NCBI GenBank assembly: GCA_900314855.1
Contig: OMWZ01000005.1
Location: 1 to 64,000, forward strand
Direction: 5' to 3'
Length of the DNA: 64,000 nt
Source: an uncultured Selenomonadales bacterium
GTDB taxonomy: Bacteria > Bacillota > Negativicutes > Acidaminococcales > Acidaminococcaceae
This document shows, in pieces, positions 8,707-19,000 of the stretch (position 1 is the stretch's first letter; each line of letters starts with the position of its first letter). The notes under the pieces are model-generated. The model saw nothing but the letters and a program-made list of their open reading frames with translations, made no database searches and had not been told where the DNA came from. The position numbers and the translations under genes are program-made.

Positions 8707-9599
8707 TCAATCGACGGAAGCACGGGGCGCGACTTGCAACAATAGGGTATTGACATATTGAGACGGATCGGACGTGCTCCAATAGTCGATGCGCGGCTTG
8801 ACGAAGACATCGCCCACAGCCACCATTCGGTTCCGCTCCAGGAACTGGGCCATCATCCTGCTGGCGCGTGCGGCGTTGTGGAAGTAGTCGCCCTTGAGAT
8901 GCAACACCAGGTACGAGCCGGCAGGGGAGACGAAATTGGCTTTCTGGATCCCGTCTTCGGCAAAGATTTCTGTCATGACGGCAAACGACTGGCGCGGGTT
9001 GCCGTAAAAAATTTTTCCCTTAACACAATCCAGCCGGTCGCGCGGTCTTTGAAATCCCTGTTCGCGAATAGTTTGGATACGTGGGCCGCCCGTGTCGTAA
9101 TGGGACCGATATCGGGCTGCAGCATCGCCGGGTCGTTGCGGGGGTTCCCGTAGCAGGGCCCCGAAGCAGTGGCGTAGGTCGAAACGATATAGTATTTTTC
9201 TGGGTAATCCTTCAACAGGACTTGATCGAGCAACAAGTGCCGGGATGAAGCCAGCCGGTCCTCACAGGCCTCCAGGATTTTTATGAGTCCCTGTTGATGG
9301 CGGATGATGGCGGCACAGTGCTTCCTTTTGGCGGCCAACAGTTTCCGCAGCTTGTCGAGGTCGTTCGAGCGAAGATAGGCCTTGATGTCCGGTACGGAAA
9401 TATCGAGTTTACGCAGGAAATAAATGATTTCCATGTGCAGATACTGATCGTCGCCGAAGTAACGGTAGCCGTTATCGGCGATGTAATCCGGGACCAGGAG
9501 GCCCATTTTCACATAGTAAAACATAGTCTGTTTGGGGATTCCAAACAGGCCCGCCAACTCCCCAGCGGAATAGTAGAGTTTTCGATCTTTGATTAGCAT
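8707..9599 (-). pseudogene. MerR-family regulator with GyrI-like C-terminus, frameshifted (MerR1)
   Basis: A DNA-binding transcription regulator. The N-terminal MerR winged helix is seen at residues 9-75 (SAGELAGLFGIPKQTMFYYV, then NGYRYFGDDQYLHMEII). A coiled region follows, then a putative effector domain ending PRIDYWSTSDPSQYVNTLLLQV. The gene is broken near 9006-9016. The first frame (9599 to 8973) ends after a run of A5T6 on the coding strand, and the rest continues in another frame to 8707. The intact paralogue at 24372-25196 aligns across the break, so one base is missing or mis-called, or the gene is truly split. Only the effector end would be lost; the DNA-binding part is intact. A cobalamin riboswitch with terminator lies directly upstream. 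Confidence 0.85.
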
Positions 9600-9618
9600 A
9601 CCGAGTTACCTTAGACAT

Positions 9619-9682
9619 AAAAAAACAGAAAAGACAGGCGGGCGTATTCCCCGGGAATACAGCCGCGCACGAAGTTTTTCTG
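9619..9682 (-). terminator. Attenuator terminator between the riboswitch and MerR1
   Basis: On the minus strand CAGAAAA (9682-9676) pairs with TTTTCTG (9632-9626), enclosing a GC-rich inner stem built on GTATTCC/GGAATAC, followed by seven T residues. It sits after the cobalamin aptamer and before the AAGG site and ATG of MerR1, so it is the likely expression platform. Confidence 0.85.
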
Positions 9683-9704
9683 CTCTGCTGACAGTCGCTT
9701 TCGC

Positions 9705-9855
9705 TCCAAACAGGCGGCACCCCGACTCGGCTCATGGCGGTTCCCTTCCCTTGTGAGGGGATTACAAGGAAACCACTCGCCATACGGTTGCAGGACAGCT
9801 CCGGAGTCACACCGGATTCCCCGCACACAGTCTTACGACTTCTGTTTGTCGTATC
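9705..9855 (-). promoter_or_regulatory. Cobalamin riboswitch upstream of MerR1
   Basis: Read on the minus strand, the RNA contains the conserved core GGGGAATCCGGTGTGACTCC, then GCTGTCCTGCAACCGT (plus-strand positions about 9785-9823). After a variable arm, the B12-box-like GAGTCGGGGTGCCGCC (9713-9728) follows. These match the cobalamin riboswitch consensus in order and spacing. Binding of a cobalamin would be expected to favour the downstream terminator and lower MerR1 transcription. A riboswitch in front of a regulator gene, and not a transporter gene, is unusual. Confidence 0.88.
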
Positions 9856-9887
9856 TTATGGACTTGTTAAAAATAATTACTTATATA

Positions 9888-9916
9888 AATATAATACCTT
9901 TTTAAAATTAAGTCAA
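9888..9916 (-). promoter_or_regulatory. Promoter of the riboswitch-MerR1 transcript
   Basis: On the minus strand TTGACT (9916-9911) and TATATT (9893-9888) are 17 bases apart, about 35 bases before the riboswitch core begins. It diverges from the TonB1 promoter. Confidence 0.75.
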
Positions 9917-9953
9917 ATATTTGACAGAACTGTAGGAATTGCGCGACGGCTTC

Positions 9954-9984
9954 TTGACCGTATGAAGGTCGTACGGCGTAAGAT
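9954..9984 (+). promoter_or_regulatory. 19-bp-spacer promoter with dyad before TonB1 (MerR type, class 1)
   Basis: TTGACC at 9954-9959 and TAAGAT at 9979-9984 are separated by 19 bases. The near-perfect dyad CCGTATGAAGGTCGTACGG (9958-9976) fills the spacer, with arms CCGTA/TACGG plus inner GA/TC. It is the same class as the site at 7529. The closest regulator gene is MerR1 on the other strand, so control by MerR1 is likely but not proven. Confidence 0.8.
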
Positions 9985-10066
9985 AAAAGCAACAGTGGGT
10001 ATTTAGGCTTCTTCTTCAGCCAAGGGCAGAAGAGTGCCGGAGGTCCTATAGTCTGGAGGTAGGAAA

Positions 10067-13027
10067 ATGATGGGTCGAGTGGCAGTTCAGAAAATCTTGG
10101 GGAGGAAGAGAGTGGGACTCCCGCTAGGGACGGCAGTGCTTCTTTCCTTGCTACAGCTTTGGCTTGGAACACCGATGGGCTATGCATCGATGAGTGCGGA
10201 GACGGCTGGGGCCGGTTCGATTCCGGAAGATTTTTCTGAGTACAATTTGGAAACGATTACTGTTGAAGCAAAGCGGCCGGACTGGGAAACCAAATTGTCT
10301 CCAGGCACGGTTACGGTAATCCGACCGGAGGACTATAAAGGAGAACAAAAATCCTTGCCGGACTTATTACGGGAGGTACCCGGCGTACACGTCCGTGAGG
10401 TGAATGGCAAAGGACAGTATACGACCGTCACAGTTCGCGGTTCTACAGCAGCTCAGGTCGGTATTTTCGTTGACGGTGTTCTGACCAATCTGGGCGGTGA
10501 CGCGGCGGTCGACATATCCACCATACCGGTCAAGAATGTTGAGAGAATCGAAGTATATCGCGGTTATATTCCTGCCCGGTTCGGCGGTACGTTTATGGGC
10601 GGCGTCATTAATATCGTGACGAAGAAACCAACGAAAATCGGGGCCAGTGCCGAAGTTGGGAAAACTTCCTTAGGCGGCGATAGTGTTGCCATTGAAGTCA
10701 CGGCACCGTTGGGGGACGGAAGTCTGCTGTTTGGCGTTAACTATGAGGATAGCGACGGTGATTTCAAGTACGACAATATTGCGACCAAGCGGATTCTTCC
10801 CCACCTGCAGCTTACTGTGGATAGTTTGGGAAACAGCATATCCAATTTTTACAGACGTAGGGTAGATATCGCTCAGGAAAGTGGTAAGACCACACTTTCC
10901 CCAGAGCAGTTCGAATATTATAAAAATCACATCGATGAATGGCAAAACTTTGTCAACAACACAGGAACGAACCCGAATTCAGGACTTTACCAGAATGTTC
11001 GTGACAAGTATTACAATGTGAGCACAGAGCGTATCAACGAAGGCCTAGGTTTTGACGACAGAGCTGTTGAGCTAGTTAAAAACTCGGAGAAGGCCGATGC
11101 TTACCTTGAGATGGCAAAATTTGTTTATCCCTGGTACGATAACGCAACGGATGACAGAAAAGAACGCGTTTTAGATCAAGTCATCAAGGACGATTGGGAC
11201 GGGCGTTACAGTTACGGAGGGGTTATTTCTAAACAGACGGATCATAGCTACGACGATAAGAATCCTCCGGGAGACAAGTACTATGACCCTACATTTAGGG
11301 AAAAAATGATAAAGGAATATTTGGAACGATATGCTGCACCAGATGCCGATAGAAATGCGGCGGAATTTGTGGATGGTATGAAAGATGAGAAAAATTTGGA
11401 AAGCTTAAAAAAGCAGAAAAAGGAAGCCGAGAAGCGCTTACAGCAGGCAAAAGATAAGCGAAGATACCGCCGCTATAACGATTATAGAAATAGTAGCGTC
11501 CTGGCAAAATGGCAGAATCAAAACTGGATGGCGAAGCTGTCGTGGAATGAAATTAATCGCCACTTACCGGATTCGGTTTGGGGGGATAGTGCAAATGACG
11601 CGATGGATTCCTACCGCACCGATTTGGAAGATATTTATTACGCGGAAAGCAGAAGGCAGAAATTGAGTAATACGGAAGCCCTACTGCAACACAGGAGCCA
11701 AGTCGGAAGGTTGGAATGGGGATGGCAATTCGACTATCTCCATCAAAACAAAAGATACAGGACGGAAACAAAATTAGAGTATCCGGACAACTTTCGTTGG
11801 AAACAAGTTCCCTTACGTGAATGGAGCCGCTACAAATCCAATAAATATAATGGTCAGATTGACGGGACGTATCAACTTGATTCTAGAAATTTGCTCGACT
11901 TTCAGGTCAACTATTCACACGAGCGATTGGGTGTGGAGGGGTCCTTAATGGACAAAGTGTTGGGCGACGATGTTATCGGCAATCTTTTAGGACAGATGAG
12001 AAACCGGTATGACCAAAATATTTTTAACTTTCAAATGCAGGACAGTATCAATTTGGATTCGAAAGGAACCTTGGTTTTGACTCCTGCTATCCGGTATAAC
12101 CAGTCTAAGATTATCGGTTATAGTGACGGGAACCGTTTCAAAGAAAACCAAAAGAGCCGCTTCCACTGGCTTCATCCTAAGGACAGCCAGACAAACGGGA
12201 AGGGAACGTGGCAAATTGCCTTAAAAAAGCAATTCGACGACCATTTTACGCTGCGTGCCACAGGCGGCACCTACTACAGATTACTGAATATGTATGAAAT
12301 CGCTGGGGATGGCGCTGGTATTTTGCCGGCATCCCGGGACGGTAGCGAAAACGTATTCCCGTTGCCGGAAGAAGGAAAACAATTCGATTTCAGTGCACTT
12401 TGGAATGGAAAAGTTCTGGGAGCGGACAATACTACGACGGTAACGTATTTCTGGCGCCACTCGGATAATATGTTGCAATTGTACCGGGCAGGCTTGGATT
12501 ACTGGTCCTATTTTAACGATAACCGGGGACAGGCGCACGGCTGGGAATTACAATCCAACTTCAAATGGAAAAAATTCGAACTGGACGCAAAAGCAACGCA
12601 AACAATAAAAACGGTGCAACGTCGGAATTCCTCAGTTCATTACGACTGGATGGAGGTCCATCCTACCTATCAGCCGGAGTGGGAAACGAATGTGCGACTG
12701 ATTTATCATCCTACGGACAGGTGGGCTGTTTTCGGGGAAATGCACTACACAGATTCCTACTTCACTCATTATTCCACAAGCATTGCTGGCGGGCTTGAAA
12801 ATTACCTGGCCGGAAAACCGACCAGTAATTTGACGGTGTATAACGCAGGTATCAAATGGACTCCTTCGCCATCTTGGTTGGTGGCGTTCGGTTGTAACGA
12901 TATCTTTAACAGGGGACCTAAACAAAGGGTTCGCAGTAGCACCTATTCCTACGAGCCGGGATATATCAATGTTGAATATCCTTTACAGGGAAGAACGTAT
13001 TATGCGACAGTCAAGTACATGTTCTAA
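10067..13027 (+). CDS. TonB-dependent outer-membrane receptor with a large insertion (TonB1)
   Basis: An outer-membrane active transporter of 986 residues, larger than the usual 600-750. It has a signal region (about 1-43), a TonB-box-like segment LETITVEAK (about residue 62), and a plug domain with LPDLLREVPGVHVREV, VTVRGSTAAQVGIFVDG and VERIEVYRGYIPARFGGT. It ends in a barrel closing TYYATVKYMF with the expected terminal Phe. Between the plug and most of the barrel (about residues 255-475) lies a charged insertion with a probable coiled coil (about 436-472, rich in K, E, R, Q). It shares an operon with the autotransporter 21 bases downstream and has a GGAGGTAGG site. The substrate is unknown; the B12-linked context suggests a corrinoid or other tetrapyrrole. 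Confidence 0.92.
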   Translation: MMGRVAVQKILGRKRVGLPLGTAVLLSLLQLWLGTPMGYASMSAETAGAGSIPEDFSEYNLETITVEAKRPDWETKLSPGTVTVIRPEDYKGEQKSLPDLLREVPGVHVREVNGKGQYTTVTVRGSTAAQVGIFVDGVLTNLGGDAAVDISTIPVKNVERIEVYRGYIPARFGGTFMGGVINIVTKKPTKIGASAEVGKTSLGGDSVAIEVTAPLGDGSLLFGVNYEDSDGDFKYDNIATKRILPHLQLTVDSLGNSISNFYRRRVDIAQESGKTTLSPEQFEYYKNHIDEWQNFVNNTGTNPNSGLYQNVRDKYYNVSTERINEGLGFDDRAVELVKNSEKADAYLEMAKFVYPWYDNATDDRKERVLDQVIKDDWDGRYSYGGVISKQTDHSYDDKNPPGDKYYDPTFREKMIKEYLERYAAPDADRNAAEFVDGMKDEKNLESLKKQKKEAEKRLQQAKDKRRYRRYNDYRNSSVLAKWQNQNWMAKLSWNEINRHLPDSVWGDSANDAMDSYRTDLEDIYYAESRRQKLSNTEALLQHRSQVGRLEWGWQFDYLHQNKRYRTETKLEYPDNFRWKQVPLREWSRYKSNKYNGQIDGTYQLDSRNLLDFQVNYSHERLGVEGSLMDKVLGDDVIGNLLGQMRNRYDQNIFNFQMQDSINLDSKGTLVLTPAIRYNQSKIIGYSDGNRFKENQKSRFHWLHPKDSQTNGKGTWQIALKKQFDDHFTLRATGGTYYRLLNMYEIAGDGAGILPASRDGSENVFPLPEEGKQFDFSALWNGKVLGADNTTTVTYFWRHSDNMLQLYRAGLDYWSYFNDNRGQAHGWELQSNFKWKKFELDAKATQTIKTVQRRNSSVHYDWMEVHPTYQPEWETNVRLIYHPTDRWAVFGEMHYTDSYFTHYSTSIAGGLENYLAGKPTSNLTVYNAGIKWTPSPSWLVAFGCNDIFNRGPKQRVRSSTYSYEPGYINVEYPLQGRTYYATVKYMF

Positions 13028-13048
13028 TATAAAGAAAGGAAGGATTTT

Positions 13049-16000
13049 ATGAAAAACAGCAGGTTACCGAAACTTTTGAACAGTCAGCAAAAGAAGGCTA
13101 TTTTGGCTATGTTATTGGGTGGCAGTATTTTGGCGACCCCTACTGCATTTGCCGCAGGATCGACGCTTATTGTTGGTGTAGCGTCGGATTATGCTAGCAG
13201 TGAATTGGGAACTGTTACTGGATCTCGTGTGACGACACAGGTGGATGCCACGGCAAACCGGGCTGTTATAGGAAACTTAAATCGTGATCCAGCGGCGTAT
13301 TCCCTGAACTATAATGGCAAAGCTGGATTTGCTCTCCGACAATACACCTATAGTACCACGGATTTAAAAAATACAACTGTTTATATTACGGATGACGATG
13401 GATCTATAAAGCCAATCGCGACAGGAATCATTCCTGGCGTGGCCAATATGCACGCCAGTGCAGGATACGGAAACTATATTGCAGCTACAGGGTATGATTT
13501 GGGCAATGTTTCGTTTGCGCACGTGAATGATGCAGGTAAGTTGGAATCCAGCAATCAGTCAATACGCAGTTTGAAAAAAGATATCGTTGAGTACGCTTAT
13601 GAAACCGATGGTGGAAAGGCGCTCTTGACAAATAAGAATGCGAGTGTCCATGGTGAAGGCATTTATGTGGAAGGCAATGATGTTTACGCAGTGGCATCTG
13701 TGAATCCAGAAGGAGGTTATGATCCTTATACAGACGGGCTTATTTTACATTATAAGGTATCGGATCAGGGAGAACTGTCCTATCAGGGGTATGGCGTAAT
13801 TGGGAAAAATACCGATTCCGTCAGAATCAGTAAATACAACGATTATCTGTCCGTGTCCAGTATCGGGGGAATGCAGAATTATGGGAACTCCAATTGGAGC
13901 GACGACGATGACTCGACACAAACAAATATTAACCTGATACGGATTAGTCAGGATTTAAGATTCAACGACAAAGAACATCAGACATATCAAGGTGCAAGGG
14001 ATTCCACTTTTGTTACTCTCCCTAATCAAATTAAAAAAGACGATGTTGATATCCACGATATGCAAGTGCTTCCTGACGGAACCGTGTATGTTTGTGCCTA
14101 TAAGCTTGCCGCCTCAGGCGCCGGGCTAGAGGAAAAAGTCTACAAGACAACTATGGCGAACTTGAAGTCTGCACATCCGCAGGACTGGCAGGTCTTGGTT
14201 TCTAGCGAAAAAGAAGGTTGGTTCGGTAAAATTTTTGCGGAATATTATACAAACCGGCTGTGGATTGAAGGTGGAAACACACTGGATGTTTATACGGATG
14301 GTGACGCATCCCCAACGTATCACTGGAACGCGAAAGATTTTTCAAATAATGAAAATTTTTATCAATGGAATTCCGTAGCTCTGGTAGAAAACGACACGGT
14401 TACGGGCACAAAAGCAAGACCGTACGTTTCTATTGCTGAGGGCTTAACCACGTATTCTCCTGTGAATCCGGACGGAACAGAGAATCCCGATGCCGGTACC
14501 GTGATAGGAACCCACCGGTCAGGCATTACCGGAACAACGGAGGACGTCGCATTTCAAGAAAATACAAGCGACTTTTCCAACTATCTGTTTGACAAAGATG
14601 CCATTATTGTAGATACGGAAAACGGTGAAGGGAATGGTGATCTTACTACAAATGTGAAGGCGGCTATTGATGTCCATAAGGGAAAGGATGTAAAAATCGA
14701 TGCCAAAGATCATACGCTGAGACTGCAAATCAAAACCGACGTTGGATTGCCGTCGGGAATTTATGTTGGCAATGGAAAAAATGCGACGTTTGATGCCGGT
14801 AGGGTAGTCATTGGAACTTCTACCGGAAGCACGAGCGGAACTTCGTTGACAAATGCCATCTGGGTCGATCCAAGTGCCAGTACGACAAGCCACTTGACGA
14901 TTAACGCACCTGTCAGCATTACGATTGCCGAAGGGGAGCTTGGAAAGAAGGCCGATAGTTGGGGCGGAAACGGTATTGCCATCAGAAAGACGAACCGTTG
15001 GGGAGAAGCGTCCAACAGTGCATCTGGTGCGTCCAGCATTGAAATCAATGGGGATGTAAAAATTGCCGGAAAAACAAATCAGCACTGGGGCATTCCTTTG
15101 AATCCGAATAATGTGTATTCCAGATTTAATAACTCCGGTATTTTGACATCTGTTGATAAAGCTGCGGTGACCGTCAACGGAAATGTTGATTTTACCATTT
15201 ATGGCAACGGTATTACAACGAATGCCAAAGATAGCAGTGTTTCGGTTAAGGGAGGAAAAATCGTAGTTCCCAAGCAAATGGGCTATGGATATTATGCCTT
15301 AGGCGCATACCAGGGAACGATTAATATGAATACCGACGGAGCGACTCCCGGGGAATCCACTGTTAAATTAGACGGCGATATTTTTGCGTTGAAAACGGGC
15401 AAAGTAAACGTCGCCTTGACGACTACAGATTCTTACCTAAATGGAATTGTCGATAGTGGCGGTACTGCTAATGTTTGGCTGCAAAATGGGGCACAATGGA
15501 CAAATCACGCGCAAAATGCCCGCTATGCAAAAGAAACAGAAGACATTGGCGCAGGACAGCAATCCCATGTGAGTAACCTCGTTGGTGGCACCGAAGGAAA
15601 GGAAGGGGTCATTTATCAGAAAGATACGACGCCGATTAAGGTAGACAACTACAGCGGCAATACGACGGTCATCTACAAGCACGATGGCACGACTCCAACG
15701 ACTATCAACGGCGGCGATTTCAAAATCACCAATGCCGCGGCGGATTCTGCCATTACATTGCTGACGGACAATGCGGCTGTTACAACGGATAATCAGGACG
15801 ATGTCCTGAATGCGTTGGCAAACAAACTCTGGTACACCAATTATTTGAACGGCAACCTTTCTGGTACGGTCAAGATTGCCGAAGGTTTGACGGCGTCCAG
15901 CGTAAAAGTGAAGAGCGGTCCTATTGCTTTCTCTGACGGTACGACCGGTACGAAGCAGGCCGGGCAAGGGTACTATAGTTCGGAACCCTCCGAACCAAAG

Positions 16001-19000
16001 CCTATCCCTTCGGAATTCAGCGTAGTCATTACTGGCGGTGATTCGCACGATGCGGTGTACCAAGAAGCAGGTGTCAAAGACGGAACGAAATATGCCTTTA
16101 CACAGGACACGACAATCCGTCCTGAATTTAAGCAATATAGTTCGGAACAGGCAGCAATACAGCCGGGCAGCTCTACGGCCCTGACGATTTGCAATGAGGG
16201 ACATAGGCTCACCTTGGATGTCAACGATGCCTCGCAAACGCTGCTTGCAGGGATTAGGAACCAAGCTGGAAAAACTACGGAGGTCACGGCCAATCAGCTG
16301 GATGTCAAGGTTACAAATAGCAAGGGTGACGGAAAAGCATACGGTCTGTATACATTCGCAAACGAAGGTAGCAATCTGACGGTTACCGGCGGCGTTGATA
16401 TCAACGTGACGGGACCCTACTTGAGTCATGGTGTAGCTGCGTCTGCCAAAAACTCTTATATTGACTTACAAGGCGGCATTGGCAAGATGATTGCCATCAA
16501 GACAAACAAGAATGTAAAAGATTCTGCAGCCGTATCCTCGACGGATAAGGGATCGGCCGTTTATATCAACTATGATAAAGAGACTGGAACGCTTAAACAT
16601 TCTGATACAACCGTTAAAATTGACGGAGACGTATATGCAGAAAAAACATCTAAGGCTGCGTATGCGGCATACGAAAAGAGCGGTTCTGTAGGCTTAGGCC
16701 TGACGGGAAAGGAGTCCTATCTGCACGGTGCCATTGGGTATCGCAATGACACTGACACAGAAGAAGACGAATGGGGCGATGAGACGGTTAGTGCCGTATA
16801 TGTACCTGGTACGGTTCACCTCATTTTGGATAACGGAGCAACCTGGACGAACGAAACGGCCGGAACAACCACGACCTGGGCAGATTGGAAGGGCAGCCAT
16901 GTATCGAACCTGGCAGGTGGCAGTAACGCGAATCATGCCGGCGTCCTCTTCCAGAACGACAGCAATCCGATTACGGTAGACGACTACAGTGGCTACACGA
17001 CGGTCATCTACAAACACGATGCGTCAAACCCGCAGACCATTATCGGCGGTGATTTCAAAATCACCAATGCCGCGGAAGACTCTGCTATTACGCTGTTGAC
17101 GGACAGCGACGGCATCACGTCGGGCTTTGCGGATACTGATAGTGCCATCGACCGCAACAATGTCAGCGAAGTACTGAATAAACTGGCGAATAAACTGTGG
17201 TATGTGAACCATAATGATGGCAACCTGAAAGGCACGGTCAAGATTGCCGAAGGCCTAACAGCATCTAGTAGAGAGAAGAAGGTCGGGAATATCACGTTCT
17301 CGACTTCCGAGACAGGAACCAAGCAGGACGGGCAGGGCTACTACGCCTATACGCCGGCCAAAGATATGAAAACCGGCCCGATTTTTAGTGCGGAGGTCAT
17401 TGATAAGACTCGGGCTGCCGACAGCAACGGCAACGTCGCCGTAACTATTACGGAAGCGACGGCGGAAGGAAAGTTCGTTTCCGCGATGTACGCCGGATCG
17501 ACGTCGTACGACAAACAGCATCCAATGGCGGTGGATATGAGCGGTCATAATTTGACCTTGGAGGCTAAGAGCAGCAACCAGATTGCCGCGGCTATTTATG
17601 CAACCGATAATGCCCGTATGAAAGTGGCAAATTCGGCAGACGACAAAAAGCTGACCCTTCGTGCCAGTAATGAGGCCACTAGGGCGGCAAACGGTATTTA
17701 TGTCAAGGGATCGTATGCCGGCGTTTCGATTGAAGGCGGTGTCGATATTGACGGCGTTACGACAAAGGGGGATGCGGCAACCGGGATTTCCGTTTTGGGA
17801 AAGCAAAGTGAAGTAGCTGTCGATGGGCCTCTTACGATTCGCAACGTGTATGGCAAGAGAGGCCGTGGGCTCGGTGTTAATGCTTCTGGCATCCTTGTGA
17901 CTGGTGACGAATCCAAGGTGAATGTCAATGGGCTCGTCACGGTAGAAGGTGTCCAAGGTGCCGCTCTGAAGACTGTCGGGAAAGAAACAGTCATTTCCGT
18001 TGGCGGCGGCACGGTTACGGCTGCGAAAGATGCGGAAAAGAATCACAATTATTATGCGGCACGCGTCGAAAAAGGCACTATCAATATCAATATGAGTGGA
18101 GATGCTGCTGGGACCAATACGACGAAAATCACCGGCGACATGTATGTAACAGGCCAATATGGGAAGCGCGTCGTGGAATATAGCGGCGGGGAGCTGATAG
18201 ATTGGACCAATGCAGGTAAATTGAACGTCGCTCTGACGAATAAGGATTCGTTCTGGACCGGTATGGCGGCTTATGACCAATACAACGACGATTATGGTAC
18301 GGGTGGCAATACGATGCACGATATCGGCGAACTCAACCTTTACCTGCAGAACGGCGCAATATGGACAAATGAACAACAGTCACACTTGACGACGACAACC
18401 GTTGATAAGTCCGTATACCAAGGCAGCCAGCTGGCTGCCCTCCACGGCGGCAGCGACGCGGATTGTGCGGGCGTTATTTACCAGAATGATAAACGGCCGA
18501 TTGCGGTGAACATGTACAGCGGTAACACGACGGTCGTCTACAAGCACGACGCGTCGAATCCGCAGACCATTATCGGCGGCGATTTTAAGATTACTAATGC
18601 CACGGAGAACTCCGCTATTACACTGCTGACGGATAGCGACGGCATCACGTCGGGCTTTGCGGATACCGATGATGTGGCCGATCGCAACAACGTCAGTGAA
18701 GTGCTGAATAAACTGGCGAACAAACTGTGGTATGCGAACCATAATAATGGCAAGCTGAAAGGCACAGTCAAGATTGCGGAAGGCCTGACGGCATCCAGCA
18801 AAGAAAAGAAGGTAGGGGACATTACGTTCTCGACTTCCGAGACAGGAACCAAGCAGGATGGGCAAGGCTACTATGCCTATACGCCGGCGGTCGATATTCC
18901 GGATAGCCAGACCACGGATACTTTTGGTAAGGCTATTTTGGGTTCTGAAGAATACGATTCGGTCTACGTGAATGCTGGTGTTCTGAAAGACGGAGTATAT

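Noticed and set aside
8973-9020. Programmed ribosomal frameshift in MerR1
   Set aside because: The A5T6 run is not in the right phase for a classical slippery heptamer in the first frame, and I see no stimulatory structure. A simple indel explains it better.
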